Shown piece by piece: positions 7,280 to 15,777 of a stretch of 64,000 nt of DNA (position 1 is the stretch's first letter; each line of letters opens with the position of its first letter). The position numbers were made by a program, and so were the translations under genes. A model generated the notes under the pieces. The model had not been told where the DNA came from. It did not search any database and saw nothing but the letters and a program-made list of their open reading frames with translations. Source of the DNA: an uncultured Kiritimatiellota bacterium (GTDB lineage Bacteria; Verrucomicrobiota; Kiritimatiellia; RFP12; UBA1067); the NCBI GenBank assembly GCA_934635385.1, contig CAKTZI010000005.1, positions 1-64,000 of the forward strand, given 5' to 3'.

Positions 7280-10200
7280 ATGAACCTCGCAGAGATTTGC
7301 TTTCGGAAGAAGACCGTCACGGTCTGCCTCGCCGCCGCGCTCGCGGTGGCGGGCGTGCGCAGCTATTTCGGTCTCGGACGCCTCGAAGACCCCGCGTTCA
7401 CGATTCGCTCGGCGCAGATCGTGACGTCCTATCCCGGCGCGACGGCCTCGGAAGTCGCCGCGCGCGTGACGGATCCGATCGAGACCGCCGTCCAGCGGCT
7501 CGGCCGCGTGAAGCACGTCACCTCGACCTCCTCGCCCGGTCGCTCGATCGTGACGGTCGAGCTGCGGGACGACCTCGCGGGCGACGACCTGCCGCAGGTC
7601 TGGACCGAGCTGCGGCACAAGGTCAGCGACGTGCAGGGCCAGCTGCCGCAGGGGTGCGCGCCGCCGGTCGTGAACGACGACTACGGCGACGTCTACGGCG
7701 TCTTCTACGCGATCAGCGGCGACGGCTACACGCCGGCGGAGCTGAAGGAGCACGCGAAGCTTTTGCGCAAGGAGCTTCTGCTCTGCGAGGACGTCGCGAA
7801 AATCGACATCCTCGGCGACCGCCGGCAGATCGTCTCGCTGGAGATTCCGCGCGTCAAGATCGCCGCGCTCGGCCTCACGCCGGAGAAGATCGCCGCCGCG
7901 CTCGCAGGCCACACGACGCCGTCGGACGCCGGCAACCTGCGCGTCGGCGACAAGTACATCCGCCTCGACCTCGTGCCGGACGTGACGTCGCTCGACGGCC
8001 TCTCCGACGTGCTGGTGGCGGATGGCGTCTACCTCGGCGACGTCTGCACGTTCCGCTTCGACTACGCCGATCCGCCGTCCGTCCTCGTGCGGCGCAACGG
8101 CAAGCCGTGTCTCGCGCTCGGCATCTCGACGAAGAAGGACGGCAACGTCATCGCGATGGGGCGCGCCGTCGAGAAGCGCATGCGCGAGCTTCTGCCGACG
8201 ACGCCCATCGGCATCGAGGTGGACGTCATCTCGCATCAGGCGACGAGCGTCGAGACGGCCGTCGGCGGCTTCGTCACGAACCTCGTCGAGTCGGTCGTCC
8301 TCGTCATCGCCGTTCTCCTCTTCACGATGGGGCTGCGCGCGGGGCTCGTCATCGGCGGCGTCCTCGTCCTGACCGTGCTGGGGACGGTCTGGGTCATGGA
8401 TCTCTGCGGCCTCATCTTCGAGCGCATCTCCCTCGGCGCGTTCATCATCGCGCTCGGCATGCTCGTCGACAACGCGATCGTCATCACCGAGGCCGTGCTT
8501 GTCGCCGGACGGCAGGGCCGCTCGCGCGTGGACGCGGCGATTGCCGTCGTGCGCCAGACCCAGTGGGCGCTCCTCGGCGGCACGGCGATTGCCGTCCTCT
8601 CGTTTGCGCCCATCGGCGCGGCGCAGAACGCGACCGGCGAATACTGCCGTTCGCTCTTTCTCGTCATCGCGATTGCGCTGCTGCTGAGCTGGGTGCTGGC
8701 CGTCACGGTCACGCCGCTCCTCGCCGCGTGGGGGCTGGAGGGAGAGAGGAAAGGAAGAAGGAAGAAGGAAGAAGGAAGAAGTGAGGCGGTCGATCCTTAT
8801 GGCGGCGTGTTCTTCCGGGGGTATCGGCGGACGCTCGAATGGTGCATTGACAACCGAGGCTTCACGCTCCTTGTGCTGGTCTGTCTGCTCGTTGCGAGCG
8901 TCGCCGGGTTCATGCGTGTCAAGCGGAACTTTTTCCCCGACTCGACGCGGCCGCAGTTCATGGTTCACGTCTGGATGCCGGAGGGCACGTTCATCACGAA
9001 GACGGATCGGCGCGTGGCGAAGGTGTCCGAATTCGTCGAGAAGCTGGAGGGCGTGACGGGCGTCTCGTCCTTCACCGGGCAAGGCTCGCTGCGCTTCCTG
9101 TTGACCTACTCGCCGGAGGAGCCGAACGCGGCGTACGGGCTGTTGCTCGTGGATGTCGCGGACAGCGGCGCGATTGCCGAGCTGATGCGCCGAATCGAGT
9201 CCGCCGCGCCGACGCTTGTACCGGACGCGAACGTGGCGTGTCAGCGGTTCGTGCTGGGCCCCGGCGATGCGCACAAGATCCAGATGCGCATACTTGGTCC
9301 AGACCCGAAGAAGCTGCGCGCGTTCGGCGACGAGGCGCTGGCGATCCTGCGCGCGGACGGCCGCCTCAAGGACGTGCAGAGCGACTGGCGCAACCGTGCG
9401 GAGCTCGTCGAGCCGGTCGTGTCCGAGGAACGTGCGGCGAAGCTGGGCCTCAGCCGGTCGGATGTCGCGCGCGCGTTCCGCCTCGCGACGGACGGTGTGT
9501 CCGTCGGGACGTATCAGCTCACGGACGAGGCCCTGCCGATTGTCCTGCGCGCGAAGAAGGACGAGCGCGACACGCTCACGGGCGTCAATGCCGCGTGGGC
9601 GTGGAGTTCGAGTCGCGGCATTTCGGTACCGCTTGCGCAGGTCGTCGACCGTGAACGCCTGACGTCCGAGGAGATGCGCCTCAAGCGTCGCGACCGGACG
9701 CCGTGCCTGACGGTGAAGTGCAATCCGTCCGAGAACGAGACGGCGGCGTCGGCGTTCGCGCGCGTCCGTCCGGCTTTGGATGCCTTTGCGGCGCGTCTGC
9801 CCGCCGGCTACCGGGCGGAATACGGCGGCGAATACGAGGACTCGAAGGATGCGAACGAGAAGCTGGCGCCGTCTTTCCTGCCGCTCGCGGTGGCGATGGC
9901 GTTCATCGTGCTGATGCTGTTCGACTCGGTGAAAAAGACGCTCGTCATCTTCCTCACGCTGCCGCTCATCGTCGTCGGCGTCGTCGCCGGGTTGCTCGCG
10001 TTCGGACAGCCGTTCGGCTTCATGGCGCTCTTGGGCTTCCTCTCGCTCGTCGGCATGCAGGTCAAGAACGCGATTGTCCTCATGGACGAGATCGGGGCGA
10101 ACCAGGCGCGCGGCCTCGACGCCTACCGTGCGGTCGTCGAGGCGGGCGTCTCGCGCCTGCGGCCCGTCGCGAACGCCTCGCTCACGACCGTCCTCGGCAT

Positions 10201-10375
10201 GATTCCTCTTCTGACGGACGCCTTCTACGTCGCGATGGCCGTCACGATCATGGTTGGCCTCGCGTTCGCGACCGTCCTCACGATGGTCGTCATCCCCGTC
10301 AACTACGCGCTCGTCTTCCGGGTGCGGAACGCTCACACCACGTCAGCGACTCAAGAGAAAGGAAATGAGGCATGA
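7280..10375 (+). CDS. RND-family efflux transporter (AcrB/MexF-type inner-membrane pump)
   Basis: A 1031-residue resistance-nodulation-division pump driving proton-coupled export across the inner membrane. The usual two-fold layout is visible: the first helix (TVCLAAALAVAGVRS), a periplasmic loop, then the helix cluster near residues 335-480 with GMLVDNAIVITEAV, the hallmark of TM4-TM5. The second half repeats this near 865-1025 with GMQVKNAIVLMDEIG. No membrane-fusion partner or outer-membrane channel gene is adjacent, so the partners are elsewhere or it works alone. Residues about 489-503 (GERKGRRKKEEGRSE) are an extremely charged cytoplasmic loop encoded by a purine-only heptamer repeat. 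Its stop overlaps the next start by 4 bases. Confidence 0.9.
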   Translation: MNLAEICFRKKTVTVCLAAALAVAGVRSYFGLGRLEDPAFTIRSAQIVTSYPGATASEVAARVTDPIETAVQRLGRVKHVTSTSSPGRSIVTVELRDDLAGDDLPQVWTELRHKVSDVQGQLPQGCAPPVVNDDYGDVYGVFYAISGDGYTPAELKEHAKLLRKELLLCEDVAKIDILGDRRQIVSLEIPRVKIAALGLTPEKIAAALAGHTTPSDAGNLRVGDKYIRLDLVPDVTSLDGLSDVLVADGVYLGDVCTFRFDYADPPSVLVRRNGKPCLALGISTKKDGNVIAMGRAVEKRMRELLPTTPIGIEVDVISHQATSVETAVGGFVTNLVESVVLVIAVLLFTMGLRAGLVIGGVLVLTVLGTVWVMDLCGLIFERISLGAFIIALGMLVDNAIVITEAVLVAGRQGRSRVDAAIAVVRQTQWALLGGTAIAVLSFAPIGAAQNATGEYCRSLFLVIAIALLLSWVLAVTVTPLLAAWGLEGERKGRRKKEEGRSEAVDPYGGVFFRGYRRTLEWCIDNRGFTLLVLVCLLVASVAGFMRVKRNFFPDSTRPQFMVHVWMPEGTFITKTDRRVAKVSEFVEKLEGVTGVSSFTGQGSLRFLLTYSPEEPNAAYGLLLVDVADSGAIAELMRRIESAAPTLVPDANVACQRFVLGPGDAHKIQMRILGPDPKKLRAFGDEALAILRADGRLKDVQSDWRNRAELVEPVVSEERAAKLGLSRSDVARAFRLATDGVSVGTYQLTDEALPIVLRAKKDERDTLTGVNAAWAWSSSRGISVPLAQVVDRERLTSEEMRLKRRDRTPCLTVKCNPSENETAASAFARVRPALDAFAARLPAGYRAEYGGEYEDSKDANEKLAPSFLPLAVAMAFIVLMLFDSVKKTLVIFLTLPLIVVGVVAGLLAFGQPFGFMALLGFLSLVGMQVKNAIVLMDEIGANQARGLDAYRAVVEAGVSRLRPVANASLTTVLGMIPLLTDAFYVAMAVTIMVGLAFATVLTMVVIPVNYALVFRVRNAHTTSATQEKGNEA
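8753..8780. repeat. In-frame polypurine heptamer repeat inside the RND gene
   Basis: Four perfect copies of the 7-base unit GGAAGAA within a longer purine-only stretch (about 8738-8787). It lies in the cytoplasmic loop between the two halves of the transporter, where extra residues should be tolerated. Copy-number change by one unit would shift the frame. Confidence 0.8.
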
Positions 10376-11682
10376 TTGCCGCGAAACTACTGCTGGACAA
10401 GAAACGCGAGGGCCATGCGCTCGGCAGCGCGGAAATCCGCGAATTCGTCGAGGGCTACACGAAGGGCGAGATTCCCGACTACCAGATGGCGGCCCTGGCG
10501 ATGGCCATCTGCTGCAAGGGCATGACGGCGCGCGAGACGGCCGACCTCACCGACGCGATGATGCGGTCGGGCGTGACGGTCGACTGGTCGGACGTGCCGC
10601 TCCCCACGGCCGATAAGCACTCGACGGGCGGCGTCGGCGACAAGCTCTCGCTCGTCATCCAGCCGCTCGCGGCGTCCTGCGGCGTCGCCGTCCCCTCGCT
10701 GACGGGGCGCGGCCTCGGCATCACGGGCGGCACGGCGGACAAGCTGGAGACGATTCCCGGCTACGACGCCGCGCTTTCGCTCGACGCCTTCAAGAAGGTC
10801 GTCGCCGAGGTCGGCGTCTCGATGACCGTGCAGACGGACGAGATCTGTCCGGCGGACAAGAAGCTCTACGCGCTGCGCGATGTGACGGGCACGGTCGCGT
10901 CCATTCCGCTCATCTGCGGGTCGATCCTCTCGAAGAAGTGGGCCGAAGGCGCGGGGACGCTCGTCTTTGACGTGAAGGCCGGCTCCGGCGCGTTCATGAA
11001 GACGGCGGAAGAGGCGCATGCGCTCGCGACGGCGCTCGTCACGTCCTCGCGGGCGGCGGGACGCAAGGCCGCCGCGCTCGTGACGGACATGAACGCGCCG
11101 CTGGGCTTCGCCGTCGGCAACGCGAACGAGGTCGCCGAGGCGATTGCGATGCAGAAGGGCGAGCTGTCGGGGGCGGTCGTCGATCTCTGCGTCGAGCAGG
11201 CCGCGCTCATGGTGTCGCTTGCGCGCGACCTGCCGCTCGACGCGGCGCGCGCCGACTGCCGCGCGAAGCTGGCGGACGGCACGGCGTTCGCGACGTTCGC
11301 GCGGATGGTCGCGGCGCAGGGTGGCGATCTCGAACGCTTTGATGCGCTTCTGAAGAAGCCGACGAAGCCGACGTTCAAGTTCAGGATCCAGGCGATGAAG
11401 TCCGGCTACGTCACGGCGATCGACGCGGAGAAGGTCGGGCGCGTCGCGCTCGCGCTCGGCGCGGGACGCGAGCGGACGGGCGACCGCATCGATCCGCGCG
11501 CGGGCGTCACGCTCGCCGTGAAGGTCGGCGACCGCGTGGCTGTCGGCGCGCCGCTTGCGACGCTGGAGAAGTCGACCGAGCCCGACGGACTCGAAAAGGC
11601 CGCCGCCGACCTCTACCGGGCGTTCCAGATCGAGCCGACCGCCCCAGAGCCGAAACCGCTCATTCTCGAAAGGATTGATTGA
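10372..11682 (+). CDS. deoA: Pyrimidine-nucleoside (thymidine) phosphorylase
   Basis: A 436-residue phosphorylase that splits thymidine/uridine with phosphate in nucleoside salvage. The family signature KHSTGGVGDKLSLVIQPLAA occurs near residue 80, followed by TGRGLGITGGTADKLE near residue 113 and the substrate region YALRDVTGTVASIPLI near residue 164. The C-terminal PYNP domain is present (RIDPRAGVTLAVKVGDRV). Length fits the pyrimidine nucleoside phosphorylase group, so substrate preference (Tdn or Urd/Thd) is open. The start overlaps the RND stop (ATGA), implying translational coupling, though the functions look unrelated. Confidence 0.92.
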   Translation: MIAAKLLLDKKREGHALGSAEIREFVEGYTKGEIPDYQMAALAMAICCKGMTARETADLTDAMMRSGVTVDWSDVPLPTADKHSTGGVGDKLSLVIQPLAASCGVAVPSLTGRGLGITGGTADKLETIPGYDAALSLDAFKKVVAEVGVSMTVQTDEICPADKKLYALRDVTGTVASIPLICGSILSKKWAEGAGTLVFDVKAGSGAFMKTAEEAHALATALVTSSRAAGRKAAALVTDMNAPLGFAVGNANEVAEAIAMQKGELSGAVVDLCVEQAALMVSLARDLPLDAARADCRAKLADGTAFATFARMVAAQGGDLERFDALLKKPTKPTFKFRIQAMKSGYVTAIDAEKVGRVALALGAGRERTGDRIDPRAGVTLAVKVGDRVAVGAPLATLEKSTEPDGLEKAAADLYRAFQIEPTAPEPKPLILERID

Positions 11683-11684
11683 CC

Positions 11685-12443
11685 ATGGTAGACGTCAACG
11701 AGCTGAAGAAGAAGTTCCCGGCGAAGAAGCCGGCGGGCGACGCGCACAAGCCGCCGCTGCACCGCAAATCGACGAAGGCCGCCGTGAAGGCCATCGCACG
11801 CGAGTACGAGCTGAAGAAGGCCGAACTGCAGGGGGCGGGCGCGCCAATGCTCCGGCGCGGGCCAGTCTTCTACGGTGCCGTCATTCTCGTGCTGCTGCTC
11901 GTCGGAGGCCTCGTCCTCTCCGCCGCGAAGAACGGCATCGGCCTCGGCAAGGCGCGCATCGAGCGCAAGCCCCTGCAGGCGCAGAAGGCGATGCGGTCGC
12001 TGTCCGTCGCGCTCGGCCGCTACCGGTTCCACGTCGGGCAGTTCCCGACGACGGAGGAGGGGCTGGACGTGCTCGCCTTCCGCCGCCCGAACGAGATCCG
12101 CCGCATTCGCCGCCAGCACCCCGGCTGGGACGGACCTTACGTCAACCACATCGTGCCGGACCCGTGGGGGAACGACTACGTCTACGAAACGCGTCCCGAA
12201 GGGGGCAACCCGATTCTCTACTCGAAGGGGCCGGACGGACGCGTCGGCACGACGGACGACGTGCTGCCCGACCAGCTCGCGTTCGACGAGCCGTTTCGCG
12301 ACACGACCTGGACGAACGGCTGGGCGCCGTGTGAACTGCGCGGCATCGTCGTCGCGCCAGACGAGGCGACCCGCCGTCGCGTGCAGGACGAAATGAAGAA
12401 GTATGACGCGCCCGTCGCTCCGGCGGTGGAGTCGGCGCACTGA
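11685..12443 (+). CDS. Membrane-anchored protein with type II secretion GspG C-terminal domain
   Basis: A 252-residue protein. The first 60 residues are Lys/Arg-rich and probably cytoplasmic. One membrane helix follows near residues 63-83 (FYGAVILVLLLVGGLVLSAA), then a GspG-type periplasmic domain: alternating residues around ALGRYRFHVGQFPTTEEGLD, then GPYVNHIVPDPWGNDYVYE and the GGNPILYSKGPDGRVGTTDD metal-loop motif. True GspG pseudopilins begin with a short leader, a G-F/E cleavage site and a helix at once; none of that is present, so this is probably a fixed membrane protein using the fold. ATG 11685 (AAAGGA upstream) is preferred over TTG 11679. The downstream pseudouridine synthase gene overlaps its stop region. 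Confidence 0.75.
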   Translation: MVDVNELKKKFPAKKPAGDAHKPPLHRKSTKAAVKAIAREYELKKAELQGAGAPMLRRGPVFYGAVILVLLLVGGLVLSAAKNGIGLGKARIERKPLQAQKAMRSLSVALGRYRFHVGQFPTTEEGLDVLAFRRPNEIRRIRRQHPGWDGPYVNHIVPDPWGNDYVYETRPEGGNPILYSKGPDGRVGTTDDVLPDQLAFDEPFRDTTWTNGWAPCELRGIVVAPDEATRRRVQDEMKKYDAPVAPAVESAH

Positions 12444-12457
12444 TGGGAGGAATCGAG

Positions 12458-13396
12458 ATGTCCGAACGGCTTGACAAGGTGTTGCTGGGGCGTTATCCCG
12501 ACTTCTCGCGGTCGCGAATCGAGGGGCTCGTCAAGGCCGGGTTCGTGACGGTCAACGGCACCGTGGCCGAAAAGGCGGGACTCAAGGTCGATGCGGCGGA
12601 CGAGATCGTCGTCACGCTTCCGCCGCCCGTGCCGGCGGTTCCCGAGCCGGAGGACATTCCGCTTGACGTCATCTTTGAGGATGACGATCTTCTCGTCGTC
12701 AACAAGCCGGCGGGCCTCGTCGTCCATCCGGCCCCCGGACACGACACGGGGACGCTCGTGAACGCGCTCCTTCACCACTGTCCGAACCTCTCCGGCATCG
12801 GCGGCGTCGCCCGTCCGGGCATCGTCCATCGCCTGGATCAGGACACGTCCGGCCTTCTCGTCGTCGCGAAGACCCAGCCGGCGATGGTCGGGCTCGCGCG
12901 GGCGTTCGCCTCGCACCGCGACATCGAGAAGACGTATCTGGCGGTCTGCCACGGTGCGCCGTCGCTGGAGGCGGGGTGCATCGAGAACCTGATCGGGCGC
13001 CATCCCGTCGACCGCAAGCGCATGGCGATTGTCGAGCGCAACGGCAAGGTGGCGATCACGAACTGGAAAGTGCTGGGGCGAACGCCCCAGACGTCTCTCA
13101 TCGAATGCCGCATCGAGACGGGGCGGACGCACCAGATCCGTGTGCATCTGGCGTCGCTCGGCTGTCCCGTGATCGGCGACCGCGTCTATGGAAAGTCGGC
13201 GCTGGACAAACGGCTCGATCCTGTGCCCCTGCGACAGATGCTGCATGCCTGGAAGCTTGTGCTCTGGCATCCGGTGAAAGGCGTACGGCTCTCCTTCGTT
13301 GCGCCGTTCCCGCCGGACATGACGCCCTATCTGAGCGAAACCGTCTTGCGCAGGGAAAATCTCGTTTGTCAAAAAGTGCAACTCTTGTCAAAATGA
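12458..13396 (+). CDS. rluD: RluA-family 23S rRNA pseudouridine synthase (RluD-like)
   Basis: A 312-residue cytosolic rRNA-modifying enzyme. An N-terminal S4 domain (LDKVLLGRYPDFSRSRIEGL and following) is followed by the catalytic domain with INKPAG-like VVNKPAGLVVHPAPGH near residue 80 and the catalytic-aspartate motif HRLDQDTSGLLVVAKT near residue 127. RTHQIRVHLASLGCPVIGD near residue 225 closes the core. This order is that of RluD/RluC. ATG 12458 is preferred over ATG 12443 because GGGAGGA lies between them at proper distance from the second. Confidence 0.88.
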   Translation: MSERLDKVLLGRYPDFSRSRIEGLVKAGFVTVNGTVAEKAGLKVDAADEIVVTLPPPVPAVPEPEDIPLDVIFEDDDLLVVNKPAGLVVHPAPGHDTGTLVNALLHHCPNLSGIGGVARPGIVHRLDQDTSGLLVVAKTQPAMVGLARAFASHRDIEKTYLAVCHGAPSLEAGCIENLIGRHPVDRKRMAIVERNGKVAITNWKVLGRTPQTSLIECRIETGRTHQIRVHLASLGCPVIGDRVYGKSALDKRLDPVPLRQMLHAWKLVLWHPVKGVRLSFVAPFPPDMTPYLSETVLRRENLVCQKVQLLSK

Positions 13397-13406
13397 GGCA
13401 TTGATT
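13366..13406 (+). promoter_or_regulatory. Conserved upstream element with two TTGTCA direct repeats (copy 1)
   Basis: A 41-base element matching 27142-27182 at 38 of 41 positions by hand alignment. TTGTCA occurs at 13366-13371 and 13385-13390, 19 bases apart (nearly two helical turns), and the element ends in TTGATT, a plausible -35 box. This is the layout of an activator site abutting a promoter. It overlaps the 3' end of the pseudouridine synthase gene. Confidence 0.6.
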
Positions 13407-13430
13407 TCCGTGTGCGCGGTGTGGTAGAAT
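13401..13430 (+). promoter_or_regulatory. Promoter of the G17-tract hydrolase gene
   Basis: -35 TTGATT at 13401-13406, 18-base spacer, -10 TAGAAT at 13425-13430 with TGG directly before it. The ATG is at 13438, 7 bases after the -10, so the mRNA is predicted to be leaderless. Confidence 0.65.
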
Positions 13431-13437
13431 AAGCGCC

Positions 13438-15730
13438 ATGAAACTTGGAAACGGTCTGTCCTGCGCGAAAACGTGCTGCTTCGCTCTTCTCGCCGCCACC
13501 TTGACGGGGTGCGAGAAGGCTGAAACGCCCGCCCTTCAGGGGGGGGGGGGGGGGGCAAATCGAATGCCCCGGACGCGAGGCGTGTGTCCCTCCCGCAAGG
13601 CCGCAAGCGCGTAAAGAGCTAGTCCCGTCCGCAGCGTCAGCGGTTTGCTCCTCCACCCTGCGCGTCGAATTCGACGCCGCGCGCAAGGGCGTCGTCTCGC
13701 GGCTCGTCTCGCACGGGCGCGACTACGCCTCGCCGGTCGCGCGCTTCCCGCTCTTCGAGATCGTCTGCTGCAAGGCGGGCCAGTTCACCGAACGCAAGAC
13801 GGTCTCCGCGCGCGACGCGAAGTCGTTCGAGCTGGAGCCGCTGACGAACGGCGTCCGCCTCGTCTACCGCGAGGTCGGCGAAGCCCTTGCCGAAGTCGTC
13901 TGCACGGTGACGGCGAAGGGCGCGGACGTCGCCTGGCGGATCGCCGCGACGCCGAAGCCCGGCTGGGCGCTTTTCCAGACGCGCTATCCGCAGATCGCCT
14001 TGAACGAGCAGCTGGGCTCGTCGCCCGTGGACGACTGCATCGTCATGGGCAACTCGAAGGGCGGCATCCTGCGGTATCCGATGAATCCGCGCCGCATCTA
14101 CTGGAAAGAGCGTCGGATGCGCCATTATCCGGGCGATCTCGTTTCGCAGTTCGGCTGCTTCTACGACGATGGCGGCGGGCTCTACACGGCGGCTTACGAT
14201 ACGGAGGCGCACACCAAGGCGCTGGTGCTGGACCGCTGGTGGCGCGAGACGCTGCCGGACGGCAATTACCGCGACGGGAACCTGCTCCTCAGCTGGTCGC
14301 GCTACGGCTACAGCGAGAACGCCGACGCGCAAACCTATGACATCGTGACGCGCGGCTTTGCGAGTGCGGACGGTGCGCCGGCCACGTGGTATGACGCCGC
14401 CGACATCTACAAGGCGTGGGCGCACCGACAGAAGTGGTGCAAGGCGAAGTTCCTCGACCGCGCGGACGTGCCGGACTGGGGACGCGAGGCGCCCGCCGTC
14501 ATGCGCTTCAACCGCGAGTGGTTCGACCGTCCCGAAGACCTCAAGTGGTGGCTGACGGAGTATTGGAACAAGAAGTTCCCCGGCGTGCCCCTGATCGCCA
14601 TTCTCGAAGGCTGGGAGCATCATTGGGACTGGGTGACGACGGAATACTTCCCCTGCTACCCGTCCGATGAGAAGTTCAAGGAGATGATGGGCTGGATCAA
14701 GGCCGCCGGCGGTCATCCGTGGGCGTGGCCGGGCGGCCACCACTGGAACGTCACGGTGGGCAAGAAGAAGGACGGCACCTACAAGCTCGACTTCTCGAAG
14801 GACTTCTGGGCGCGCGTCGCCCCGCACGCCGTGCGCGATCCGGACGGCAAGGTGCATCTGGACGATCTCGTCTGGCTGGGCGGTGGCACGTCGGCCTCGC
14901 TCTGTCCGGCCGATCCGTGGACGATCGACTGGTGGAACAGGGACGTCGCCTGCGCGCTTGTCGAACGCGGCTGCGAAATGGTGCAGGCCGACCAGGACGT
15001 GGGCGGGCGCGTGCCGAGCTGCTGGAGCACGCAGCACGGGCATCCGCCGGGGCCGGGGTCGTGGGAGACGCAGGCGATGCGACATCAGTTCGAGACGATG
15101 ATCGACGAAATGGGCAAGATCTGTCCGAAGGCGATCTTCTCGTTCGAGGAGCCGAACGAGTACTACAACGACATCATGCCGTTCGTGGACTACCGCAACT
15201 GCCGCGGCGACGGCGGCGAGTGGGCGTATGCGAGCGTGTTCAACTACCTGTATCATGAGTATGTGAGCCCGTTCCAGTCGGGCGCGGAAATGTACGGTCT
15301 TCCGCATTGGCTCGCGTTCTGCGCGGCGGACGGCCAGATGCCGCGCCTCCCCGTGCGGCTCGAGTACTACCGGGGCAAGAACGTCAACCGGGCGGACATC
15401 GCGCGGACGCGGACGTTCTGCGAAAACTGGGTGCGGCTCTACCACGGCGAGGGGCGCAAGTGGCTCGCGCACGGACGGCAGCTGCGCCCGCCGGAATTCC
15501 GCTGCACGATCGTGCCCTACGAAGAGACTTTCCGTGGACGGACGGCCAGGAACGTGCAGCCCGTCGTCTACCATGCGCTGTGGGAGGCGCGGGACGGCTC
15601 GCGCGCGCTGATGATGGCCAACGCGACGCGGTTCAAGCAGGAGGTCGCGTGGAAGGACGCCAAAGGCGTCTGGCGGAAGGATGTCGTCGCGCCGAACGGG
15701 CTGAAGCTCATTGTCATCGGACAGGAATAG
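13438..15730 (+). CDS. Lipoprotein glycoside hydrolase-like protein, frame interrupted by a G17 tract (possible phase-variable gene)
   Basis: ATG 13438 begins a lipoprotein leader with lipobox LTGC (Cys near residue 25). Seventeen Gs at 13539-13555 follow, and the frame then stops at 13612-13614 (58 codons). The mature domain lies in the +1 frame, open from the tract to TAG 15728-15730. One G fewer (16) would join both into 763 residues. The first internal ATG of the mature frame is only at 13907. The domain has an N-terminal beta-sandwich and a Trp-rich TIM-barrel-like part (WEHHWDWVTTEYFPCYPSD, GGHHWNVTVG, EMVQADQDVGGR, FSFEEPNEYYND), reminding me of DUF6259/GH-like enzymes, with the family uncertain. 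The leaderless promoter and the shared upstream element suggest it is a regulated surface enzyme. Confidence 0.7.
13539..13555. repeat. Poly-G homopolymer (17 G) after the lipobox
   Basis: Seventeen consecutive Gs, located about ten codons after the lipidated Cys, in a linker where glycine repeats would be harmless. Slipped-strand changes by -1 or +2 restore the frame to the hydrolase domain. Confidence 0.9.
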
Positions 15731-15777
15731 CGCGAAAGGCCGTTAAATTTGTCTGAACGAACGAAAGGAAACGAAAA

